NCBI GenBank assembly: GCA_964030785.1
Contig: OZ034967.1
Span: forward strand, 58,735,665 to 58,799,664
Origin: Siderastrea siderea
Lineage: Eukaryota; Cnidaria; Anthozoa; Scleractinia; Rhizangiidae
Reading direction: 5' to 3'
Length of the DNA: 64,000 bases
The notes beneath the pieces are model-generated. The model saw only the letters and a list, made by a program, of their open reading frames with translations, did not search any database and had not been told where the DNA came from. Positions 52,703 to 59,105 of the stretch are shown one piece after another. Position 1 is the first letter of the stretch; every line of letters begins with the position of its first letter. A program made the translations under genes and the position numbers.

Positions 52703-53356
52703 ATGCAAACGGGGAAACCGTTTCGTTTTCATACGCCCTCCTCTATCTTGGTGGTGGGTCCTTCGGGATGTGGTAAAACCGCGTTTACGGAAAAACTCTT
52801 GGTAGACAACCCCGAGTTGTTTGACACCCCACCGACCCAAATGCATTATTGTTATGGGGCCTGGCAAGATCGATTTCAAGGCATGCAAGATCAAGGGGTG
52901 GTGTTTCACGAAGGGATTCCCGATCATGAGGCCTTAGTGCAATGGTTTCCTGAAGGACAGGGGGTCCTGGTCTTGGATGATTTAATGGACGAAGGCAGTC
53001 ACGATAAACGCGTGTTGGATTTATTCACCAAACATTCGCATCATCAAGGGGTGACGGTGCTCTACTTGTGCCAAGACATGTTTCCCGTGGGTCGCTATGC
53101 GAAAAGTATATCCCGCAATGCCCATTACATCGTGGCGTTCAAGAACCCCCGAGATCAATTAGGGGTACGCAATGTCATGCTTCAATCATTTCCGACCACT
53201 TGGAAAGACACGTTGGAGACGTTTCATCAAGCCACGACACGACCGTATGGGTATTTGGTCTTGGATTTACATCCGGCCTCGTCCGATCAACAACGGGTGT
53301 TGAGTCACCTCTTAAAAGACGAAGGATGGACTCGCACCTATCAAAAACGACTATAA
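52703..53356 (+). CDS. ATP: FtsK/HerA-type DNA packaging ATPase
   Basis: 217 residues. Walker A is GPSGCGKT (19-26), Walker B is GVLVLDDLMDE (87-97), and a sensor-like VTVLYLCQDMF follows. This is the A32-like packaging ATPase of Polintons, adintoviruses and other DJR viruses, pumping DNA into the capsid. An AATAAAAAGG box, 42 bases before the ATG, adjoins the tRNA end and may act as its TATA element. A TATA box for the next gene overlaps its stop (53352-53359). Confidence 0.93.
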   Translation: MQTGKPFRFHTPSSILVVGPSGCGKTAFTEKLLVDNPELFDTPPTQMHYCYGAWQDRFQGMQDQGVVFHEGIPDHEALVQWFPEGQGVLVLDDLMDEGSHDKRVLDLFTKHSHHQGVTVLYLCQDMFPVGRYAKSISRNAHYIVAFKNPRDQLGVRNVMLQSFPTTWKDTLETFHQATTRPYGYLVLDLHPASSDQQRVLSHLLKDEGWTRTYQKRL

Positions 53357-53395
53357 AGGCACCCCCTTGGAACAGGTAAAAAGAGAAAAGCAACC

Positions 53396-54343
53396 ATGGC
53401 CGATGATGACGATGACCGTCAACCTCCGCAATCGTACGATACCGTGTCCCCTGCAGGGGTGGGGGCGGCCAGCGGCAATGTCATGTCCCCAAGGGCCTGG
53501 CAAGATTTGTATTTGACGGGAGACCAAGGCCTTATCGACGCCGCCATGGAGGAAATGCCCCCTGATCCCCTCTGGGAGTTTATGGAATCCATCCCCCCTG
53601 CCGACGTCATCGCGAGCTGGCCCGATCTGGATGGTGCGCCCCCTGCCCAGGCTTCTTCCCCTGCTGGGGTAGGAAGTCGAGCATCCCATTCACCCCCATT
53701 CCAAAGCCCCCAGACCACCCCGGAGTCCCCGAGAAGTCCACCTGGTTGGCGAACAGCACCAAGTGGTCGAACAGCAGCGGGTGCAGGGGGTGATGGAAAT
53801 GGACGTGGGGGAAGTGGAAATGGACGTGGGGGACGTCGTGGTCCTAGGACTAGAGGTGGTGGACGTGGTGGTGCTGGTGGTGCTGGTGGTGGTGGTGGAG
53901 CAGGTGGAGCTGGTGCTGGTGGTGCTGGTGGTGGTGGTGGAGCAGGTGGAGCAGGTGGAGGTGCTGGTGGTGGTGGTGGTGGAGCAGGTGGAGGTGCTGG
54001 TGGTGGTGGTGGTGGTGGAGGAGGTGGTGGTGGTGGTGGTGGTGGTGGTGGTGGCGGTGGCCGTCGTGGTGGCCGACGTGGTAGACGACGACGACTTTTC
54101 CCCGGTTCACCTAGGACACCTTCCTCCACCCCCTCCACTCCTCGAGGATCTCGGACTCCACCCCCTCGTACCTTGCGTCAAGCGGATTTACAACGACGTT
54201 TACGGATGCTGTTACAAGATCAAGAACAGTTGGCCCAAGGACGTGAAATTGCTAATGTCACCATGACCAATAGCATTGTCACCAGTTATAAACAAGGAGG
54301 AGCACCGAGCGTACAAACCTCGTCGTCCCGTGTTTCGCCGTGA
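53396..54343 (+). CDS. Acidic/Gly-rich virion-like protein
   Basis: 315 residues. The N-terminus is acidic (MADDDDDRQPP), then proline/serine-rich. A glycine/alanine tract follows, encoded by a GGT/GGA/GCT triplet repeat (about 53856-54062), then RRGGRRGRRRR. The C-terminus has a helix (ADLQRRLRMLLQDQEQLAQG) and the ending VTMTNSIVTSYKQGG...SSRVSP. That ending resembles the C-terminal 'TNTI(T)T.YK.G...SS' motif I recall from other Polintons. The triplet tract is likely to vary in length. Function unknown; possibly a structural tegument- or core-linked protein. Long V-rich or P-rich frames on other registers are by-products of the triplet repeat. Confidence 0.7.
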   Translation: MADDDDDRQPPQSYDTVSPAGVGAASGNVMSPRAWQDLYLTGDQGLIDAAMEEMPPDPLWEFMESIPPADVIASWPDLDGAPPAQASSPAGVGSRASHSPPFQSPQTTPESPRSPPGWRTAPSGRTAAGAGGDGNGRGGSGNGRGGRRGPRTRGGGRGGAGGAGGGGGAGGAGAGGAGGGGGAGGAGGGAGGGGGGAGGGAGGGGGGGGGGGGGGGGGGGGGRRGGRRGRRRRLFPGSPRTPSSTPSTPRGSRTPPPRTLRQADLQRRLRMLLQDQEQLAQGREIANVTMTNSIVTSYKQGGAPSVQTSSSRVSP

Positions 54344-54345
54344 GG

Positions 54346-55026
54346 ATGAAAACCGTCGTGTCGTTATTGAATGGATCCAAACAGCATGGTCTTCCCTTCC
54401 CCCCGGAATTATTACAACGCATGGATTCCTTGTATGCTTTTTATCATCAACAATGGTGGTGTTATCGAAAAATGTTGAATCATTACAGGTGTGTCAATGC
54501 CTTGTTCAATGGGTTGGCCTTACTCCTGATGGCCGCTGGTATGATCGCGGGTCCCCTTTTGGAAAACAGTACATTGGTAGCCTGTTTGGCGGCCGTAGGC
54601 ACCGTGGTCAAAGGATGGAATGATTTTAAACAATACCGATTTAAAGTGACCATGAGTCGATTTGCGTTTACCACCTATGCCAAAGCCTTGACCGAATTGA
54701 AAACCCATGTGCGGGGTATTCCCTTGGAGGATCTGGAACGATTTTTAATCAAGATGCAAACCTTGGATGATACCATTGTGGATTTCACCCCTCCATTACC
54801 CAAACGATGTCTCCAAGATTACCATGGTCATTTTGTGTACCAACCCTTGGAAGCCCTATGCTATGTAGACGGATGTCCTCGTCCCTTGAGACCTAAAGAG
54901 TATTGGATCGATAAAAAGCCGCTCCCTCCCAGTCCCACACTCTTAGAACCATGGCCCCCCGAAGAAGAAGACGGACAAAAAGAAGAACCCAGCAAGGAGA
55001 AGGCATACCTTGGTTCGTCGACGTGA
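54346..55026 (+). CDS. Two-helix membrane protein
   Basis: 226 residues from the ATG two bases after the preceding stop; the GTG six bases earlier is not a eukaryotic start. Two hydrophobic helices stand at about 49-70 and 72-90 (NALFNGLALLLMAAGMIAG, LVACLAAVGTVVKGW), followed by an amphipathic helix (FAFTTYAKALTELKTHVRG) and a helical 'LIKMQTLDDTIVD' motif. I recall the same architecture in other Polintons. The 2TM plus trailing helix resembles SLATT-type effectors that partner SLOG proteins in bacteria. The C-terminal part is acidic. Internal virion membrane or host-membrane action are both possible. TATA box at 54287-54294. Confidence 0.65.
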   Translation: MKTVVSLLNGSKQHGLPFPPELLQRMDSLYAFYHQQWWCYRKMLNHYRCVNALFNGLALLLMAAGMIAGPLLENSTLVACLAAVGTVVKGWNDFKQYRFKVTMSRFAFTTYAKALTELKTHVRGIPLEDLERFLIKMQTLDDTIVDFTPPLPKRCLQDYHGHFVYQPLEALCYVDGCPRPLRPKEYWIDKKPLPPSPTLLEPWPPEEEDGQKEEPSKEKAYLGSST

Positions 55027-55226
55027 AAAAGGGGTATGAAGTCACAAGTGATTTGGTCAAAGCCTTGAAAAAACCGCAAATGAGTGCTGCCCAAGGGAGA
55101 AAGATGGTATCGGGGTACAAACAACAATATCAAGCGTATAAAAGACGAGGGGGTACCAAAGGGTACAACAGTTGGTTGATCGACAAAGGCTATGCCAAAA
55201 AACCTAACAAGTGTTGTATCCAATGA
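54951..55226 (+). CDS. Basic peptide ending in CaaX-like CCIQ
   Basis: 91 residues, overlapping the end of the membrane-protein gene by 76 bases in another frame. Basic head RRRRRTKRR, then Q14-Q-G-E before G18, fitting the second adenain consensus (Q-x-G-x before G). The middle is helical. The last four residues are CCIQ preceded by K-P-N-K, a CaaX prenylation pattern. That would be unusual for a core protein and suggests membrane attachment. Its stop overlaps the next ATG (ATGA). Confidence 0.6.
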   Translation: MAPRRRRRTKRRTQQGEGIPWFVDVKKGYEVTSDLVKALKKPQMSAAQGRKMVSGYKQQYQAYKRRGGTKGYNSWLIDKGYAKKPNKCCIQ

Positions 55227-55549
55227 AACGTCTTCGACGTCAACGCAGAAAAAGGAAACAACGAGGAGGGGCTTTAATGCGTCGCAAACCCCGTTTGGTC
55301 GATAAAATTGCCCATGGCATGAGTATGTTTCTATCAGGGCCAGCACCTGGGTTTGGACTGGCTTTAGGCAAATTAGGGGGTCAAGCCTTGAAAGGCATTA
55401 CCGATAATGTACAACATTACCGACGACAACGAGGTGGAGGTTGGTGGTCCGATTTCAAACGCAATACCCGTCAAGGCTATAAAGAGACGCAAGACCTCAT
55501 CAAACAAGACAAAGTCCTTCAACGTCTATTGACGGGTCGACCATGGTGA
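55223..55549 (+). CDS. Core-like basic protein with two QRGG sites
   Basis: 108 residues from the ATG at 55223 (MKRLRRQRRKRKQ), which overlaps the preceding TGA; a TTG start 12 bases earlier is not credible. Q13-R-G-G before A17 and Q69-R-G-G before G73 divide it into three possible mature peptides. The middle has a hydrophobic GFGLALGKLGG segment. TATA box at 55137-55144. Likely a precursor for DNA-binding virion peptides. Confidence 0.6.
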   Translation: MKRLRRQRRKRKQRGGALMRRKPRLVDKIAHGMSMFLSGPAPGFGLALGKLGGQALKGITDNVQHYRRQRGGGWWSDFKRNTRQGYKETQDLIKQDKVLQRLLTGRPW

Positions 55550-55704
55550 GGAGGAGAAGACGCCGTCGTCAACGAGGCGGTTTTTTAAATCTATTGGTCC
55601 CCGCTATGGTAGGATTGGGGAAAGCCGCGGCCTTGGAAACGGATAAACGTATAAAACGCACGATTCAAAAAGCCAATCAACGGTATCGTCGTCGTCATCG
55701 ATAA
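55543..55704 (+). CDS. Second adenovirus pX-like core peptide (53 aa)
   Basis: This short frame starts MVRRRRRRRQRGG, then a hydrophobic FLNLLVPAMVGLGKAAALE stretch and a basic tail. Layout matches the peptide at 49785 and adenovirus protein X. Q10-R-G-G before F14 is a protease site. Its ATG overlaps the end of the previous gene (ATGGTGA). It is under 60 codons but supported by the shared architecture and by its fit between neighbours. Confidence 0.7.
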   Translation: MVRRRRRRRQRGGFLNLLVPAMVGLGKAAALETDKRIKRTIQKANQRYRRRHR

Positions 55705-55707
55705 AGG

Positions 55708-56025
55708 ATGCAACGTCTTCGACGTCAATTCCCGTTTTTACGGTCCATGTTACAAGAAGCCAATGGTTCCAAACGTCAAGAGTTGTTACAACATGCCAAT
55801 GCCGATCAAATCAATGCTGTGAGTGAACTGGTGTTGAACTTTTTAAAAAACAAGATTCCCGTCACCCCACCCATGCTGGCTAAACTTCAACCCTATAAAA
55901 AGGTACTACGTGATTTGGGACGTCGTCGACATTCCGTCAAAAAACGTCGTCAGTGGTTAGTCCAACAAAAAGGACAAGGGTTGTTTCAAGGACTTCACGA
56001 GGTGCTATGTCAATGTCTTCGTTAA
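55708..56025 (+). CDS. Helical virion-associated protein, Polinton family
   Basis: 105 residues. It contains INAVSELVLNFLKNKIPVTP, LQPYKKVLRDLGRRRHSVKK and a tail with Q87-K-G-Q before G91, a Q-x-G-x-G site. The pattern 'SEL..N.L...IP..P.....L..Y...LR.L...R.S.KKKR' recurs in other Polintons and is often followed by a G-G site. No function known. TATA box TATAAAAC at 55650-55657, 58 bases before the ATG. Confidence 0.65.
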   Translation: MQRLRRQFPFLRSMLQEANGSKRQELLQHANADQINAVSELVLNFLKNKIPVTPPMLAKLQPYKKVLRDLGRRRHSVKKRRQWLVQQKGQGLFQGLHEVLCQCLR

Positions 56026-56237
56026 CCCTCCCTACGTGGATGACTCTATTACAAGAGGCCAATCGGGTCACCGACCAGTGGAAAGACGAGTGTCATTATT
56101 GGAAGCATAAATATCACCTGTTGTATCGAGAGTACCAACACATCTTGAGGGCCCGTCTTTGTAAGAGTTGCCGTGACCAGGAAGACGGGGAACTTTGCTC
56201 CGAGTGTAGTCAACGAACATGGACGAAGTGTACATGA
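56007..56237 (+). CDS. Small zinc-ribbon protein
   Basis: 76 residues from the ATG at 56007 (MSMSSLTLPTWM); overlaps the previous gene by 19 bases. A helix (TLLQEANRVTDQWKDECHYW) is followed by C52, C55, C64 and C67, a zinc-ribbon-like C-x2-C...C-x2-C. A TATA box at 55894-55901 could serve it. Function unknown. Confidence 0.5.
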   Translation: MSMSSLTLPTWMTLLQEANRVTDQWKDECHYWKHKYHLLYREYQHILRARLCKSCRDQEDGELCSECSQRTWTKCT

Positions 56238-56881
56238 TTCCCCAAAAGGACTTGGAACAACTCATTCAATATTACAAAGGAGAACTCACCGAAAATGCCT
56301 TGTTGAACAAAGCCGCCACGCTCGCCGCCCAAAAACATGTGTTATTAGCCAACCCCCAATTACCTCCCGCCCTAGTGAATGCTCAAACCAAACCGTTGAG
56401 TCAAGAATTAATCAAGTTAACCAAACGCATTCGTCAATTTCCTGGTGGGGTAGGGGTTGGTGCCCCGGGTGCCCCGGGTGGTCCACCAGGCGAAGAAGAA
56501 GAAGAAGCCGGGGATTTGGTGACGGGACCCGTGGAACAATGGTTGAAGCGCATGATAAAAGGAGGTCCGTCGGCTCCCAAACCCACCATTACCCCTGCTA
56601 CCAGGGAAGGCGCGAGAGAACCGAGACCTTCTACCAGTCGAGCAGAAGAGAGACCTTCCACCAGTCGAGGGGATAGCCGGACGCGTTTAGAAGTCATTCG
56701 AGAACAGCGCAAGGCTTTGGAAAAAAAGTTAGCCGAAAGTGGTAAAGGCAAAGGCAAAGGGAAAGGCAAAGGCAAAGGCGTCTCCCGGGAAGTGCAACGA
56801 TTGAAACCTTTACCCGGTTGGGAAGATTGGACCAAACCCAAACAACCCCGACGGAGACGTTTGCAGTACGACAGTGAATAA
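56219..56881 (+). CDS. Polinton late-block protein with KG repeat
   Basis: 220 residues starting MDEVYMIPQKDLEQLIQYYK, a start I recall from related Polinton proteins. The N-terminal 70 residues are helical. A glycine/proline-rich linker with I-K-G-G before P (near residue 114) is a possible protease site. Paired 'RPSTSR' repeats follow, then a helix (RLEVIREQRKALEKKLAES), a (GK)7 run and a basic end. Overlaps the previous gene by 19 bases. Likely a virion core or linker protein. Confidence 0.6.
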   Translation: MDEVYMIPQKDLEQLIQYYKGELTENALLNKAATLAAQKHVLLANPQLPPALVNAQTKPLSQELIKLTKRIRQFPGGVGVGAPGAPGGPPGEEEEEAGDLVTGPVEQWLKRMIKGGPSAPKPTITPATREGAREPRPSTSRAEERPSTSRGDSRTRLEVIREQRKALEKKLAESGKGKGKGKGKGKGVSREVQRLKPLPGWEDWTKPKQPRRRRLQYDSE

Positions 56882-56884
56882 AAC

Positions 56885-57238
56885 ATGCCCGCTAAGAGGA
56901 GGAGGAGGGGTATTAAACGCCGCCAACGAGGAGGGGCCTTGGATGTCCAAAAATGGATTGCGAAAACGGGGAAGGAATTTCATTGGCCCGGCTATCAGTA
57001 CATGGGCCCTGGCACCCATTTGGCTAAACGCCTGAAACGGGGGGATCCCGGGATCAATCGCTTGGACCAGATTGCTAAGCAACACGACATTGATTACAGC
57101 CGTGCCAAGAATTTGCAAGATAAATGGAAAGCCGATACCAAGATGATCCAAGCCATTGATCGATTACCCGGCAAGAAAAACAAGACGGAACGGGTGGTCA
57201 AGAAAATCATGCAAGCCAAGAAACGTTTAAAATTGTAA
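56885..57238 (+). CDS. Phospholipase A2 (parvovirus VP1-like)
   Basis: 117 residues. A basic head ends in Q14-R-G-G before A18. It contains PGYQYMGPGT (calcium loop, Y39-x-G-P-G) and KQHDIDYSRA (catalytic H67-D68 with Y). This is the PLA2 fold as found in parvovirus VP1 and in adintoviruses, where it opens endosomal membranes during entry. The protease site implies activation by maturation. It is the last gene of the plus-strand late-like block. Confidence 0.85.
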   Translation: MPAKRRRRGIKRRQRGGALDVQKWIAKTGKEFHWPGYQYMGPGTHLAKRLKRGDPGINRLDQIAKQHDIDYSRAKNLQDKWKADTKMIQAIDRLPGKKNKTERVVKKIMQAKKRLKL

Positions 57239-57459
57239 ACATTTAATTAACATGTTGAGTCAAAAAATGTTACATTGTTATTCTGCAGTTCGTGTTGAGT
57301 CTCAAGCAGGATTGGCGAGACAAAACCCATTGTGATGTAGACAATCCAGATAAAATAAAAAACAATGTCACTTGTGTCATTTTGATTGATTGATGAGTTG
57401 TCAAGTTCATTTGTTCTCTCACAAATACTGACACGGATGTTCTGCCAGAGACGAGGGGG
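57239..57459. terminator. Convergent 3' region
   Basis: It lies between the converging PLA2 gene and the minus-strand coiled-coil gene. It contains AATAAA-type words (57351-57362, plus strand). No gene. Confidence 0.5.
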
Positions 57460-58539
57460 TTAAGACATTAAATCAAACAATAAATCCACGCCCTCGTCGG
57501 ATGACATGTCATGAACGAGGTCTTCAGGGGGCAACAATGCCTCCACATCAAAATCCTCGACATCGTTCATGACCTGCTGCCAATCCTCGGGTGACATGTC
57601 TTTCAATAACTCCTGCAAATACGAAACGTTCTCCCAATCAGGGGAATCCAAATCAAACACAGTATGAGAGTCCGTGGGCGGTCCGTTTGTATCCACAGAT
57701 TCCCCCGAATCCAAATCAAACACAGTATGAGAGTCCGTGGGCGGTCCGTTTGTATCCACAGATTCCTGCGTCACAGGAATGGATTTCAAATAATCCGTCA
57801 GGGGGATGGTTAATGTCAAAGGTCCTAAAGCCCTCATTTTCTCTCGAGTTCTCTTTTTCTCCAGCAGGCGGGCTCGAGTGCTCTTTTTCTCCACCAGGCG
57901 GGCTCGACGACACCTCTCTTTCTCCCTCAACACCTCTCGATGGGTCTCCCGATATTGTTGTTCATACTCTAGGCGGTGTTCCAGATTCTTTTCCCGGTAG
58001 CGTTTTTGGGCTTCCGCCAGCTGGGCTCGATTCCTTTCCCGGTAGCGCCTTTGGGCCTCCACCAGCTTGGTTCGATTCCTTTCCCGGTAACGCTTAGCAG
58101 TCTCAGCCACGCGCTCTGGATACCTTGCCTTGTAGCGCTGGCGGGCCGTCGCCAGCTGTTTACGACGTTTGTCCCGGTAACACTGGCCGGACACCGCGAT
58201 GAACTCTCGATTGTTTTCTCGGTACTTTTTTTTGGAGGCGACCAGTTTCTCTCGGTGTTCGGCCCGGTACCGTGCACATTTGGCCATGTTGCGTGCTCGT
58301 TTAGCCCTGAGGACTGCCCGTTCGTACTCGTCGTCGTCGTCGTCGTCGTCGTGGGGGTCATAGTCGGAGTCGTCGTCGTCGTCGTTGTCGTGGGGGTCAT
58401 AGTCGGTGTCGTTGGTGGAGTCATCGTCGTGGGGGTCATAGTCGGTGTCGTTGGTGGAGTCATCGTCGTCGTCGTCGCTTCGATGGTAGCTGACGGGGGG
58501 TCTGTGACGGCAGCTGTGGAACTGTCTTACGCGGGACAT
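57460..58539 (-). CDS. Repeat-rich coiled-coil protein with acidic tail
   Basis: 359 residues from the ATG at 58539 (MSRVRQFHSCRHR); the upstream extension starts with GTG. The N-terminal third has aspartate-rich repeats (three DSTNDTDYDPHDD-like units). The middle has seven or so copies of an 18-residue basic helix built on RYRERNRxxLAEAQK. The tail is acidic. It includes a perfect 63-bp tandem duplication (57644-57706 and 57707-57769) giving VFDLDS repeats, and ends with several acidic/hydrophobic patches (SYLQELLKDMS, DFDVEALLP, GVDLLFDL). Those tail patches resemble transcription activation motifs. The whole could be a basic-helix DNA binder with acidic activator, an inference. Overlaps the upstream gene by 80 bases. 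Confidence 0.6.
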   Translation of the reverse strand: MSRVRQFHSCRHRPPVSYHRSDDDDDDSTNDTDYDPHDDDSTNDTDYDPHDNDDDDDSDYDPHDDDDDDDEYERAVLRAKRARNMAKCARYRAEHREKLVASKKKYRENNREFIAVSGQCYRDKRRKQLATARQRYKARYPERVAETAKRYRERNRTKLVEAQRRYRERNRAQLAEAQKRYREKNLEHRLEYEQQYRETHREVLREKERCRRARLVEKKSTRARLLEKKRTREKMRALGPLTLTIPLTDYLKSIPVTQESVDTNGPPTDSHTVFDLDSGESVDTNGPPTDSHTVFDLDSPDWENVSYLQELLKDMSPEDWQQVMNDVEDFDVEALLPPEDLVHDMSSDEGVDLLFDLMS

Positions 58540-58867
58540 CGGGAGAGGGTGGCGGTGCTCGGGGAGGTGTGGCTGGCCGCTTAAATTGGTGGTGCCAGTT
58601 GGTCCAGCAATAATCCAGCCCCTCGATGTACCAGTCACAGGTCATGTGAGGGTAACAATATGCCTCCAAACGAACGGCCTCTTCTGCTCGGCGTTTCTGC
58701 GCCTCGACTTTCTCCGGTTCCAGTTCCTTTAACCTTTCTGCAAACTCCGCAAAGGTTTCCTCCTCCTCTTCCAACTCCCTCTTCACTCTCTCCAAGATCT
58801 CTTCGACTTCCAAATCTACTTCAAAGTCTTCAAAGGCTTCCAATAGCTTCTCATGGCCAGCGTCCAT
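58460..58867 (-). CDS. Acidic coiled-coil protein
   Basis: 135 residues from the ATG at 58867 (MDAGHEKLLEAFEDF), 38 bases after a TATA box (58905-58899, minus strand); the longer frame opens with GTG. A strongly acidic helix (EEILERVKRELEEEEETFAE) precedes a W/C-rich part (CDWYIEGLDYCWTNWHH). The tail is proline-rich and ends KRRRRR, a likely nuclear signal. A splice-donor-like AGGTGAGT lies just upstream of the ATG; splicing from it could skip this frame and express the overlapping gene at 58539. Unknown function. Confidence 0.6.
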   Translation of the reverse strand: MDAGHEKLLEAFEDFEVDLEVEEILERVKRELEEEEETFAEFAERLKELEPEKVEAQKRRAEEAVRLEAYCYPHMTCDWYIEGLDYCWTNWHHQFKRPATPPRAPPPSPDVPRKTVPQLPSQTPRQLPSKRRRRR

Positions 58868-59105
58868 TTTGAGATGACTCACCTCGAGGGTCGATCTGTT
58901 TTATAGTCTCTCATTCGTTCCCGTCATGCACCATGGACCCTAACTAGAGATGGGGGGAGGGGGGTCCCCCCACCTCGTCCCACCCCTCCCTAGGGCACCC
59001 CCTCTCAGGGGGCACCCTGTTTAGTGATTGGCTCCTTCCCCTCCCACGTGACCTTTTGGTTCTCTATAAAAACAGAGCCCCGATCTCCAGTAAGTTCATC
59101 TGATC
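58868..59105. promoter_or_regulatory. Right bidirectional promoter module
   Basis: Leftward: TATA box TATAAAA (58905-58899) and CCATGGTGCAT. Centre: GGTGGGGGGACCCCCCTCCC (inverted copy) and C-rich words. Rightward: GATTGGCTCC (CCAAT on the other strand), CACGTG, TTTTGGTTCTCTATAAAAA with TATA at 59065-59072, 41 bases before the polymerase ATG. Matches 43271-43526 in inverted orientation. Confidence 0.8.

Noticed and set aside
53419..54266. Long frames rich in V, H or P on three registers
   Set aside because: They are by-products of the GGT/GGA triplet tract inside the Gly-rich protein gene at 53396-54343.
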